From Methanocorpusculum sp. (lineage in GTDB: Archaea; Halobacteriota; Methanomicrobia; Methanomicrobiales; Methanocorpusculaceae): DNA of 12,608 nt. The DNA lies in NCBI GenBank assembly GCA_029986975.1, contig DALTWR010000006.1:1-12608 (forward strand), written 5' to 3'. This document shows, in pieces, positions 1-5,787 of this stretch. Below the pieces are notes generated by a model. The model ran no database searches, had not been told where the DNA came from, and worked only from the letters and a program-made list of their open reading frames with translations. Each line of letters opens with the position of its first letter. Within the stretch, counting starts at the first letter, position 1. The translations under genes and the position numbers were made by a program.

Positions 1-974
1 AGTTCTTTCAGTCTGTCAATGATTTCATCGAATGAATAGTTCTCTTCAAAAATCATCTGCTGCATCTTTGCATAGTCATTTTTTAACTCTTTCATGTGGC
101 TATCGGACGGAAGCAGCCGGATATTTCCTGAAAGAACATCATCATACTTTGCACGGTTTAGCGGGTAGAATTTTTTCTTAAACTCCGTCACCTTTCTGAG
201 CAATTCTTTATCTGCAAACGCTGTATTTTTGACGGGTGAATTAGTCATCATTACCACATCATAATAGTGACGTGAATACCTTGGAGGCATCGGAGATGTC
301 ATTGGGCGATGTGCTTCGCTGTGGAGGATGAGAATTTTTTCCCAGAATGTCCGTTCCGGAAGAACTGTTATGACTTCTGTTGACGGCTGATGAAATACAT
401 GCGGATAGGTTTCTGCGGCATAAGGAGTTATTGTCTGGTTTGCTGCCGGGGTTGCTGCTGCTAACGGACCGATTTCAAGTCTGATTTCCTGTACTGTTCC
501 ATTTTTGGAATAAAGATGAGGATAGCCGAATATGATGGTAAGTTCATCATCTGATGCAATATGAATATCAGCACTAACCCCCAGGAGTCCTGTAAAATCT
601 TCCTGCAGGGTGGGAACAATTTCATCTCTGAGATACGCGGCTGATCGTTCGTTTGCCTGACGATTAAATTCCTGTTGTTTTTTATTAGACCGCTGTTCCC
701 ATGGTTCTTCAGCACTATACCCGAGTTCTCTCCAGTCCAGAATGGGATCTATATCTTCTGAAAAACGCTGTATCAGGTTGTATGCTTTCGATAAACTTGT
801 TCCTCCTTTGAATATCAGGCTGTTTTTCCATTTTGACTGCTGAAACAAATAGTCCAGTGTCCAGCACACCCAGAAGTCTTTTTCGATAATGGCAGGGGTG
901 AGTGACCGGCGTGCTGCGGTGTTTTTGAAGAGGAAATCTCTGTCTTTTTCCGGGAGAAGAGCTGTTTCTTTCAT
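1..974 (-). CDS. AbiEii-family nucleotidyltransferase toxin (type IV TA), 3' end outside window
   Basis: The frame is open from an ATG at 974 down to the window edge, giving 324 codons without a stop. It carries the AbiEii/MNT-type nucleotidyltransferase signature: GGTSLSK at about residues 57-63 and SEDID at 72-76. Other family-typical blocks are EKDFW at 31-35, ERTFWEKILILH at 207-218 and RHYYD at 235-239. Characterised relatives (AbiEii, MenT) are toxins; MenT enzymes add nucleotides to tRNA acceptor ends. The start is well supported by GAGGAT at 979-984, five to seven bases upstream. The gene lies 23 bp behind the AbiEi-like gene, as expected for an antitoxin-toxin operon. A proline follows SEDID where relatives usually have leucine. 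Judged from the duplicated C-terminal vestige at 1741-1812, only about ten residues are probably missing. Family assignment is firm; activity and target are inferred. Confidence 0.88.
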   Translation of the reverse strand, partial: MKETALLPEKDRDFLFKNTAARRSLTPAIIEKDFWVCWTLDYLFQQSKWKNSLIFKGGTSLSKAYNLIQRFSEDIDPILDWRELGYSAEEPWEQRSNKKQQEFNRQANERSAAYLRDEIVPTLQEDFTGLLGVSADIHIASDDELTIIFGYPHLYSKNGTVQEIRLEIGPLAAATPAANQTITPYAAETYPHVFHQPSTEVITVLPERTFWEKILILHSEAHRPMTSPMPPRYSRHYYDVVMMTNSPVKNTAFADKELLRKVTEFKKKFYPLNRAKYDDVLSGNIRLLPSDSHMKELKNDYAKMQQMIFEENYSFDEIIDRLKE

Positions 975-997
975 ACGTATCCTCGTTTTATGGCATC

Positions 998-1603
998 TCA
1001 GGCGCAGATTTTCCGGATTGTGTCAGATACCCAGGCGGTTGCCCCCTGTGTTTCCTTCAGAATGGTTTGTTTTTCTTTCCGGGTCAGAGCAGATGACAAC
1101 TGACTGATTGTACATTCATCCATGTTGTTCTTTCCCAGGGATTTTAATGCCTGAATGAGAAGAGCTGACTTGAATGAGAGACCGGTAATATCTTTATTCG
1201 CAACATGTTTGAAACTGATAGTTGTATTCCCGCACCGATATTCTTTGTACGGTCCGTCCGATGCGAATATCCATCTTGCAGGAACCTGTGGAGTTAGCCC
1301 GAGCAGATTTGCTGCTGCATCTCCATAGGGTGTTATTGTCCACCCGTTATTTTTTCCGATGGCTTCTGCAACTTTCTCTATTTGCGGCGCGGCATATTCT
1401 TTCAGAAATTCACTGTACTCCGGTTTGTCATAGACACCGCGCATTATCCGCCGTATTTTCTTTTCCTGCGCGAGCCGTGAGAGAGCCATTTTGATTACAC
1501 TGTTGGGGGCAAGGTCGGTAAAATCCGATGCCGTAAAGACGGTTCCCTCCGGTATTTTTCCAATTCGCTTCTGAATTGAGCTGAAATATTGTTCCCGTGT
1601 CAT
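998..1603 (-). CDS. AbiEi/DUF6088-type antitoxin with N-terminal winged helix
   Basis: This 201-residue protein looks like the antitoxin of a type IV (AbiE) toxin-antitoxin pair. The N-terminal part, about residues 1-65, resembles the winged-helix domain of AbiEi-like proteins: a helix running SVIKMALSRLAQ followed by a basic wing, KKIRRIMRGVYDKP at about 48-61. The GVYDKP turn is characteristic of the DUF6088/AbiEi group. The remainder would be the domain that neutralises the toxin without a stable protein complex and helps autorepression, which is family knowledge. The ATG at 1603 has an AGGT element about 11-14 bases upstream on the coding strand. The stop is followed 23 bp later by the nucleotidyltransferase gene. 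There is no membrane segment or signal peptide. The pairing with its neighbour makes the call stronger than either sequence alone. Confidence 0.85.
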   Translation of the reverse strand: MTREQYFSSIQKRIGKIPEGTVFTASDFTDLAPNSVIKMALSRLAQEKKIRRIMRGVYDKPEYSEFLKEYAAPQIEKVAEAIGKNNGWTITPYGDAAANLLGLTPQVPARWIFASDGPYKEYRCGNTTISFKHVANKDITGLSFKSALLIQALKSLGKNNMDECTISQLSSALTRKEKQTILKETQGATAWVSDTIRKICA

Positions 1604-1650
1604 TGTTTTATCTTACCTATTTGGTTACTAATTAGATATAGTTTTTGAAA
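1604..1650 (-). promoter_or_regulatory. Putative promoter/operator of the AbiE-type operon
   Basis: On the minus strand, a TATA-like ACTATATC lies at about 1636-1643, some 33-40 bases before the antitoxin ATG, so initiation would fall near 1610-1615. Between the TATA element and the gene is an 8-bp palindrome, CTAATTAG, at 1628-1635. AbiEi proteins autorepress by binding inverted repeats upstream of their genes, so this is a candidate operator, but the dyad is short and AT-rich. Seen: the sequence elements. Inferred: their function. Confidence 0.35.
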
Positions 1651-1740
1651 CGAATTATACAGTTCTTTTTCCATGTCAGGTATCATTTGTTTTCCGGTTC
1701 ATTACGGTTCTGCTCTCATTACGGAAATACCAGTGAGGTA

Positions 1741-1812
1741 TCAATAGAAGGGGGTTTTCATTTCATCATCATGTTCTTTCAGTCTGTCAATGATTTCATC
1801 AAACAAATAAAT
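1741..1812 (-). pseudogene. Vestigial C-terminal fragment of a second AbiEii-like toxin gene
   Basis: Read on the minus strand, this stretch encodes a tail beginning IYLFDEIIDRLKE and ending at a TGA (1741-1743). The intact toxin at the left edge reads NYSFDEIIDRLKE at the matching place. At DNA level positions 1773-1800 are identical to positions 2-29 over 28 bases, with weaker similarity continuing upstream. The upstream reading frame soon meets stops and no nucleotidyltransferase core is present, so only the end of the gene survives. The simplest reading is that a second copy of the toxin gene, or of the whole AbiE pair, once lay here and was deleted. The fragment shows what the missing end of the intact toxin probably looks like: roughly a dozen more residues before the stop. 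Confidence 0.7.
1773..1800 (+). repeat. 28-bp direct repeat of window positions 2-29
   Basis: Bases 1773-1800 match bases 2-29 exactly and in the same orientation, about 1.77 kb apart. Both copies encode the same C-terminal segment (DEIIDRLKE) of the AbiEii-like toxin on the minus strand. The pair brackets the AbiE-type operon, so homologous recombination between the copies could delete or amplify it. Confidence 0.85.
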
Positions 1813-2011
1813 CCCGGGAAGACTGCCTACTTAACAAACTTGAAAATATTTTTATTTTGTTAAGTAGAATGCGACCGTCTGTTTCAGTTTCAAGAGACTG
1901 CAGGAAGTCACGTGCCTGCTCTTCATAGTCACAAGGCTGTGTGTTTTTTTTGTCGGTTATATTCAGAATCCTCCCCTTATACAGAATCATCCCCAGAACA
2001 ACGTAGGGCAA
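1799..2011 (-). pseudogene. Unassigned short reading frame, possibly a gene remnant
   Basis: A 70-codon frame on the minus strand starts at an ATG at 2011. I do not recognise it. Its middle part, around ARDFLQSLETETDGRILLNKI (written over the boundary of the inverted repeat), uses codons like the neighbouring real genes. It faintly recalls the pattern of HigB/RelE-type small toxins, in which an acidic DFLxSL segment precedes a helix. The last 20 or so residues are encoded by the 41-bp inverted repeat and the edge of the toxin vestige, so the natural end of any such gene has been lost. It could equally be a chance frame. No convincing ribosome site is seen at the ATG; a GGGGAGG lies inside the frame instead. 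Confidence 0.2.
1827..1867. repeat. 41-bp inverted repeat with perfect 12-bp arms
   Basis: CTACTTAACAAA (1827-1838) is repeated as its exact reverse complement at 1856-1867. The 17-base centre contains a second palindrome, AAAATATTTT (1843-1852). The element sits just upstream (minus-strand sense) of the toxin-gene vestige, where similarity to the intact toxin ends. It may mark a recombination or insertion scar, a remnant of a small mobile element, or a protein-binding site. It has no T tract placed as a conventional terminator would require. Confidence 0.6.
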
Positions 2012-2132
2012 TTTCTATCCGATATTGAACCGCAGAGCGACACACTCACATCATCTACCGTTCTCACTCCCCAAAAACCCTCTATTCATCCCTCTTTTAG
2101 CATTTAATCCCATATTCAACGGTATTATCTCC

Positions 2133-2193
2133 TCATATAACGAACAGGTGTGTGTCCATATGTGTTCACATGTGCGCACATTGGAAAACAGGT
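2133..2193 (+). promoter_or_regulatory. Promoter and leader of the ribbon-helix-helix gene
   Basis: CATATAA at about 2134-2140 is a candidate archaeal TATA box, predicting initiation near 2163-2168, inside the repeated operator. AGGT at 2190-2193 is a weak ribosome site eight bases before the ATG at 2202. The arrangement would let a protein bound to the repeats block initiation. Element positions are seen; the function is inferred. Confidence 0.4.
2151..2180. promoter_or_regulatory. Three tandem 10-bp dyads (TGTGNNCACA), likely operator
   Basis: Three head-to-tail units begin at 2151, 2161 and 2171. The third is a perfect palindrome (TGTGCGCACA). The second keeps both arms (TGTG/CACA), and the first has one arm mismatch (CATA). 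The exact 10-bp spacing, about one helical turn, is the layout used by ribbon-helix-helix repressors that bind cooperatively along one DNA face. The units end 21 bp before the start of a gene encoding just such a protein, which suggests autoregulation. The same array can be read in the alternative register CAYATGTG. Confidence 0.6.
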
Positions 2194-2201
2194 AAGAAAA
2201 A

Positions 2202-2528
2202 ATGTCAGAATTTAAAAATAACCAAAATCCTAAGAGATTCAAGAAACACATACACATCAATGTATCTTCTGACTCTTATTCATTTTGGCAGAAAAACGGC
2301 TTTAATTTGTCCCGATTTGTCGAAAACGCTTTAAATCGGCTTAGATTAGGAATAACCACATCCAACGCAGACGGAATTGAAGCAAACCCTATGGACTTAC
2401 TATTAATTTGTACGAAAAATGCAGAAAACAATCAAATTAATACTGAAAAAGAACAAAATAATCTGATGCCCTCAGCCGGAATTGAACCGGCGACATACAG
2501 ATCTTCAGTCTGTCGCTCTCCCTACTGA
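2202..2528 (+). CDS. Small ribbon-helix-helix (CopG/CcdA-like) protein, 3' end running antisense through tRNA-Phe
   Basis: Residues 14-50 fit a ribbon-helix-helix DNA-binding fold. A basic strand, KKHIHINVSS, is followed by a short helix (DSYSFWQKNG), an NLS turn and a second helix (RFVENALNRLRLG). Such proteins act as dimers and serve as plasmid copy regulators or antitoxins. The upstream 10-bp dyads and the AGGT site favour a real, autoregulated gene. The tail, about residues 51-88, is low-complexity and polar. The last 20 residues, including GIEPATYRSSVCRS, are the antisense of the tRNA-Phe gene and are probably not an evolved part of the protein. The gene may have lost its original end when foreign DNA joined the tRNA. 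No partner toxin is visible downstream. The DNA-binding call is fairly confident; the antitoxin role is open. Confidence 0.6.
   Translation: MSEFKNNQNPKRFKKHIHINVSSDSYSFWQKNGFNLSRFVENALNRLRLGITTSNADGIEANPMDLLLICTKNAENNQINTEKEQNNLMPSAGIEPATYRSSVCRSPY
2401..2442. repeat. AT-rich 10-bp inverted repeat
   Basis: TATTAATTTG (2401-2410) pairs exactly with CAAATTAATA (2433-2442) across a 22-base spacer. It lies in the low-complexity tail of the ribbon-helix-helix frame, just beyond the T-rich stretch downstream of tRNA-Phe. It could be a hairpin near transcript ends or simply an AT-rich coincidence. Confidence 0.35.
2445..2462 (-). terminator. T-rich terminator of tRNA-Phe
   Basis: Immediately beyond the tRNA 3' end, the minus strand reads a T-rich run including TATTTTGTTCTTTTT. 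Archaeal RNA polymerase stops at such T tracts without needing a hairpin. The position, 5-20 bases past the discriminator base, fits a monocistronic tRNA transcript. Confidence 0.5.
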
Positions 2529-2539
2529 GCTATAAGGGC
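2467..2539 (-). tRNA. tRNA-Phe (anticodon GAA)
   Basis: The minus strand folds into a complete 73-base cloverleaf. The acceptor stem is GCCCTTA/TGAGGGC (one G-T pair), the D stem GCTC/GAGC, and the anticodon stem ACAGA/TCTGT with loop CTGAAGA, giving anticodon GAA. A 5-base variable loop (ATGTC) precedes the T arm GCCGG-TTCAATT-CCGGC, and the discriminator is A. No intron is present. The 3' CCA is not encoded (TCA follows), so it is added after transcription. The 3' end points towards the accessory DNA at 1-2466. Confidence 0.96.
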
Positions 2540-2562
2540 TAAAGTGCGTAATAATGTTGTCA

Positions 2563-2578
2563 TTATATCTATTTAAAC
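2563..2578. promoter_or_regulatory. Shared AT-rich promoter region between tRNA-Phe and the DHH gene
   Basis: On the minus strand, TTTAAATA (2570-2577) lies about 30 bases before the tRNA 5' end, the expected place for its TATA box. The same block read rightward (TTATATCT, then ATTTAAAC) can serve the divergent DHH-family gene. The two genes are transcribed away from each other from this segment. Confidence 0.5.
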
Positions 2579-2663
2579 AAATCGAAATGATGTGCCTTCA
2601 GTTCTTAGAAATACTCCATCATTCAAATATCTTATCTCTCAATACAGCAAACTAAATACAACA

Positions 2664-3629
2664 ATGTTACTAAGCTCCCGCAAAAAAAAGACCAAAACAA
2701 CGCTGCAGGACAGACTGCGTGAATATACCGGAACCATAGTTCATCTGACACACAATGACCTTGATGCGGCAGGCTCTGATGCGGTTGTGCGGATGAAATA
2801 CGGAGATGACATTCTGACATTCTTTTCATCAGTCGGTAAGTTTGACTGGTTTTTAGGACAGATTGCCTCATACAACGGAAAAGATAAAACACTCATCATA
2901 AGCGACCTTGGCTATCAGAAAGATATCGAAGACAAAGTACGCAAAGTAAACGCAGCCGGATGGAAAATCCGGTGGTTTGACCATCACCGCTGGACATCCG
3001 AAGAAGAATCCACTATCAGACAGTATGCCGCAAGTCTTACAGTTGATACCTCCCGCTGTGCAACAGGTGTTCTTGCTGCAGAACTCAAGCCTGATGCACC
3101 GTTTGCTTTAGATATTGCCCGTGTAGTCTGTGATTATGATTTATGGAAACACGAAGACAAACGTTCAGGGATTCTTGGCATCGTAACCTCAGGCGGCATC
3201 AATCTCAAACTTGTCCGTGACAAATTTGTCCGCGGCATCATAGTCGATGAAGAGATTGAAAAAATCTATGAGAAAATCGAGCGTGAAAAAAATGCCTGCA
3301 TGAAAAAATCCATCCGCCGTGCAAAAATTTATGACGGAAAATACCGCACAGCAATTATGCCTTCATACGGGTATCCGAGCGAAACCGCAGCGGAAGCGCG
3401 TAAAGTTCTTCAGACTGATATTGAACTTCTGGTCTTTGATAATGGAAAATTCTCCCTTCGGTCAAAACCTGATATCAGCCATCTCATCGCACGTGAGTTC
3501 CACGGCGGAGGGCACCCCAACGCATCGGGAGGAAATCTCGGCTATGGATTCAAAGAAAAACTGCTCTTTAAACTCTTCCATAAGGTATCAAAGCAGGAAG
3601 AGTTTCTAAAAGCCGCAGATACATACTAA
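2664..3629 (+). CDS. DHH/DHHA1-family phosphoesterase (RecJ/NrnA-like)
   Basis: The DHH superfamily catalytic motifs occur in order, numbered from the ATG at 2664: HNDLDAAGSD (residues 30-39), SDLGY (80-84), FDHHRW (105-110) and CDYDLW (156-161). A C-terminal DHHA1 block, GGGHPNASGG (281-290), follows. These residues bind two metal ions, and the family hydrolyses phosphodiester bonds in nanoRNA, single-stranded nucleic acid or cyclic dinucleotides. At 321 residues the protein is close to NrnA-like and short archaeal members. The substrate cannot be fixed from sequence. A GTG at 2592 would add 24 residues, but that stretch is AT-rich, lacks family similarity and has no ribosome site. Neither start has a clear ribosome site. 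The protein is probably cytoplasmic, with no membrane segment. It converges with the glycosyltransferase gene, with 34 bp between stops. Confidence 0.85.
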   Translation: MLLSSRKKKTKTTLQDRLREYTGTIVHLTHNDLDAAGSDAVVRMKYGDDILTFFSSVGKFDWFLGQIASYNGKDKTLIISDLGYQKDIEDKVRKVNAAGWKIRWFDHHRWTSEEESTIRQYAASLTVDTSRCATGVLAAELKPDAPFALDIARVVCDYDLWKHEDKRSGILGIVTSGGINLKLVRDKFVRGIIVDEEIEKIYEKIEREKNACMKKSIRRAKIYDGKYRTAIMPSYGYPSETAAEARKVLQTDIELLVFDNGKFSLRSKPDISHLIAREFHGGGHPNASGGNLGYGFKEKLLFKLFHKVSKQEEFLKAADTY

Positions 3630-3632
3630 ACC

Positions 3633-3651
3633 CTCTTCCTCTCTTTTTGTG
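3633..3651 (+). terminator. Pyrimidine-rich terminator after the DHH gene
   Basis: Directly after the stop of the phosphoesterase gene, the plus strand reads CTCTTCCTCTCTTTTTG, a pyrimidine/T tract suited to archaeal termination. It occupies most of the 34-bp gap separating two convergent genes. Confidence 0.4.
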
Positions 3652-3663
3652 TTCATCGCCGGT

Positions 3664-4602
3664 TTATTCTTTTTTCAGCTCGTCAATTTTTTTCGAGAGT
3701 TTTTCGATGGCTATTATCTCTTCCCGGTGATATGCCACAACCATATCACTTAAAAGTCCGAGCATAAATGCCAGAATTCCAACCACAATCAGAAGTACTG
3801 TCAGGATTGTTAATGGAATATGTTCTATGCCGTGTATCCATTCAACAAGTACAATAATGCCGGTAATAACTCCGGCGATTACCAGTGCCGCTCCTGCGAA
3901 GATAAAGTAGAAGAGCGGGTTGTTCATCTTCCCGTATTTATTGATGGCAACAAGAATTTTCCAGCCGTCGGATAGGGGTTTTAATTTGGTCGGGGCGCCG
4001 GTTCGTTTTTTGTAATAGGTCGGAACAACTTCAAAACGCAGATTATGGTGAACAACTTCTGATGATATTTCTGTTTCGATGCCGAACCCTGATTCGGTGA
4101 GATGCATCTTTTCAACAGACTCTTTGGTAAATGCCCGGTATCCGGAGAGAATATCTGTCATAAAGACACCGTGCGCCCACTTAAACAGACGATTCATCAC
4201 TATGTTTCCGAAATGATTCAGTTTGGTAAGGGCGCCTTTTTCATATGATTCCAGCCGGTTTCCGATGACATGGTCTGCACGGCCTGATGTGAGCGGTTCA
4301 ACCATTGCGTCTGCAAATTCCGGAGGGTTGGTGCCGTCTGCATCGAGCATGAGGATATACGGCTCTTTAATCAGCGCAAATGCTTCCTGCATTGCAGCAC
4401 CTTTTCCTTTTGCTCTCTGGACATAGACTTTTGCACCAAGAGATTCTGCTATTTCTGTTGTTCCGTCTGTTGAGTGTCCGTCGACAACAAGTATGTTGTG
4501 ATACCCCTGACTTTGGATGCCTTTAATAACATCTCCTATAGTACGTTTTTCATTCAAAGCAGGAATTAAAACACACACTTTTGTTCGGTCAATTTCAGTC
4601 AT
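3664..4602 (-). CDS. Family-2 glycosyltransferase with two C-terminal membrane helices (AglJ/dolichol-phosphate type)
   Basis: The N-terminal GT-A domain, about residues 1-215, has the family-2 signature: VLIPALNE (11-18), VVDGHSTDGT (39-48) and the metal-binding LDADG (86-90). DILSGYRAFTK (150-160) is typical of polyprenyl-phosphate sugar transferases. Two hydrophobic segments follow (about 229-253 and 262-288), then a charged cytosolic tail. This layout matches archaeal dolichol-phosphate hexose transferases, including the AglJ group that starts S-layer protein N-glycosylation. The likely reaction is transfer of a nucleotide-activated sugar to dolichol phosphate at the inner membrane face; the sugar is unknown. 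The start lacks a ribosome site, and a TATA-like TTAATATC lies about 35-45 bases upstream. It is last in a close-packed leftward group after the HEAT-repeat gene (38-bp gap). Confidence 0.83.
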   Translation of the reverse strand: MTEIDRTKVCVLIPALNEKRTIGDVIKGIQSQGYHNILVVDGHSTDGTTEIAESLGAKVYVQRAKGKGAAMQEAFALIKEPYILMLDADGTNPPEFADAMVEPLTSGRADHVIGNRLESYEKGALTKLNHFGNIVMNRLFKWAHGVFMTDILSGYRAFTKESVEKMHLTESGFGIETEISSEVVHHNLRFEVVPTYYKKRTGAPTKLKPLSDGWKILVAINKYGKMNNPLFYFIFAGAALVIAGVITGIIVLVEWIHGIEHIPLTILTVLLIVVGILAFMLGLLSDMVVAYHREEIIAIEKLSKKIDELKKE

Positions 4603-4640
4603 GGGTATCTTTCTTTATTACATTTGTTCTCATTATGATA

Positions 4641-5756
4641 TTAATTCCGTGTTTGCTTCAGGTCTGCTTCAAGCTTTTTATTCAGCTTTTCCAGAGCGTT
4701 TTTCATTATTCCTGAGAGGAACGGATTTTTCTCATCGAGTACCGCTTCAAGCACGGTTCTGGCTTTCGGCGTTGCAATCTCTGCAAGGGCATTTGCCGCT
4801 GCGGCACGAACTCCCGGTTTTTTGTCATGAAGGGCGTCTTTTAGTGCTGTAATTACTTTTTCTGCGGCAGTGTTTCCCAGATTTCCGAGAGCGGATGCTG
4901 CAGCTCTTCGGACACCCGGATGCTCGTCAGAGAGAAGAGATATAAAACAGTCAGTTAAAACAAGTTTTTGTTTTGCAGCAGACTCAACCGCAGCAGAGCG
5001 TACAAATGCTTCTTTGTCATGTATCAGTTTTTTCAGGACGTCTGCAGAGGCGGTAGTTTCAGCAGCTGCCCGCCTGACTTTTGCGTCCTCATCATCTGCT
5101 GCAGAGTCAGGTGCAGCTGCATCTAACACATAGACTGCAGCAGCACGAACTGCTGAATCTGCGTCCGATACAAATGGATGTACAGCTTTCAGTTCTTCTG
5201 ATGATAGTGTTCTGCCGCGAAGACTGAAAAGAGCTGATAGTGCTGTGGTGCTGCATTCAAGGGAAGTAATCAATGCAGCAGTTACTGCATCCGAGGAATA
5301 TGCTGACAGTGCTGATGCTGCGAGGGAGCGAACAGCTTCATCTTCTGCTAAGAGAGCTTCGATGAGCATATTTTCTGCAGCAGGTGTTCGCAGATTTCCC
5401 AGTGTTTCAACTGCTGCATACTGCAGTTTGGTATCTGCAGAATGTACTGCGGACTCAAGTGCTTTTTCAGCAGAGTTGCCTCCATCCATGAAGAGAACCT
5501 GTGCTGCTTCACGGACATCTGAGTCTTCTGATGTCAGGAAGGAAAGATAGTTTGTATAATCTGCATCTTTGTAGTTTTGAAGTGCCCAAAGCATTACCCG
5601 CTGCACTGCAGAAGATTCGTTTTTCAGTGCATTCATGATGAGCGGATACGCATTTTCATCACGAAGTGATGTGATGGTGTTTGCCGCAGTCTGGACTTTG
5701 GAGAAGTCAGGCGACTCTAAGTCGCTTACAAGACGGGCAAATGTTCGTTCGTTCAT
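4641..5756 (-). CDS. HEAT-repeat protein (PBS-lyase-like repeats)
   Basis: The whole 371-residue protein is built of roughly ten to twelve helical pairs of about 30 residues. The recurring core resembles VRxAAAxALGxL: VREAAQVLF, VRSLAASAL, VRAAAVYVL, VRRAAAETT, VRSAAVESA, VRRAAASALGNLG and VRAAANALAEIA (spelled with small variation). It ends in a lysine-rich helix. There is no signal peptide or membrane helix, so it is a cytoplasmic protein-interaction scaffold. Relatives include phycocyanobilin-lyase-like proteins, but no lyase activity is implied in a methanogen. The start at 5756 (MNERTFARLV) has no ribosome site; an AT-rich block about 20-30 bases upstream may give a nearly leaderless mRNA. 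It sits 31 bp behind the prolyl isomerase and 38 bp ahead of the glycosyltransferase, probably in one transcript. Partner unknown. Confidence 0.82.
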   Translation of the reverse strand: MNERTFARLVSDLESPDFSKVQTAANTITSLRDENAYPLIMNALKNESSAVQRVMLWALQNYKDADYTNYLSFLTSEDSDVREAAQVLFMDGGNSAEKALESAVHSADTKLQYAAVETLGNLRTPAAENMLIEALLAEDEAVRSLAASALSAYSSDAVTAALITSLECSTTALSALFSLRGRTLSSEELKAVHPFVSDADSAVRAAAVYVLDAAAPDSAADDEDAKVRRAAAETTASADVLKKLIHDKEAFVRSAAVESAAKQKLVLTDCFISLLSDEHPGVRRAAASALGNLGNTAAEKVITALKDALHDKKPGVRAAAANALAEIATPKARTVLEAVLDEKNPFLSGIMKNALEKLNKKLEADLKQTRN

Positions 5757-5787
5757 GATGATGCAGATGTATGTTTATGTGCGGGAG

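Larger units (their letters stand above)
1604..2201. other. Gene-poor, decayed intergenic stretch
   Basis: About 600 bases lie between the AbiE-type operon and the ribbon-helix-helix gene. Apart from the putative AbiE promoter, the toxin vestige, the inverted repeat, the unassigned frame and the operator-like repeats entered separately, 1650-1740 and 2012-2130 hold no structure or coding pattern that I can support. The composition is mixed and the frames are short, as in a region left by successive insertions and deletions. Confidence 0.5.

Noticed and set aside
461..715. Minus-strand 84-codon frame inside the toxin gene
   Set aside because: It lies in another frame of the AbiEii-like gene, which reads open across the whole interval with clear family motifs.
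2504..2514. 11-bp string TTCAGTCTGTC shared by the tRNA-Phe anticodon arm (antisense) and the two toxin repeat copies at 7-17 and 1778-1788, as a possible attachment core
   Set aside because: Eleven bases are too few to exclude chance in this length. The flanks do not match, and the toxin copies are explained by shared coding sequence.
2592..2663. GTG start giving the DHH phosphoesterase 24 extra residues
   Set aside because: The extension is AT-rich, has no ribosome site and adds nothing resembling the family; the ATG at 2664 is preferred, though without a ribosome site the choice stays open.
4870..5550. Long plus-strand frames opposite the HEAT-repeat gene
   Set aside because: They are alanine/serine-rich shadows caused by the repetitive GCA/GCT codons of the HEAT gene, and lack ribosome sites or recognisable domains.
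4641..5756. Phycobilin lyase function for the HEAT-repeat protein
   Set aside because: The PBS-lyase repeat name reflects repeat similarity only; no phycobiliprotein is expected in this organism, and no catalytic motif is seen.
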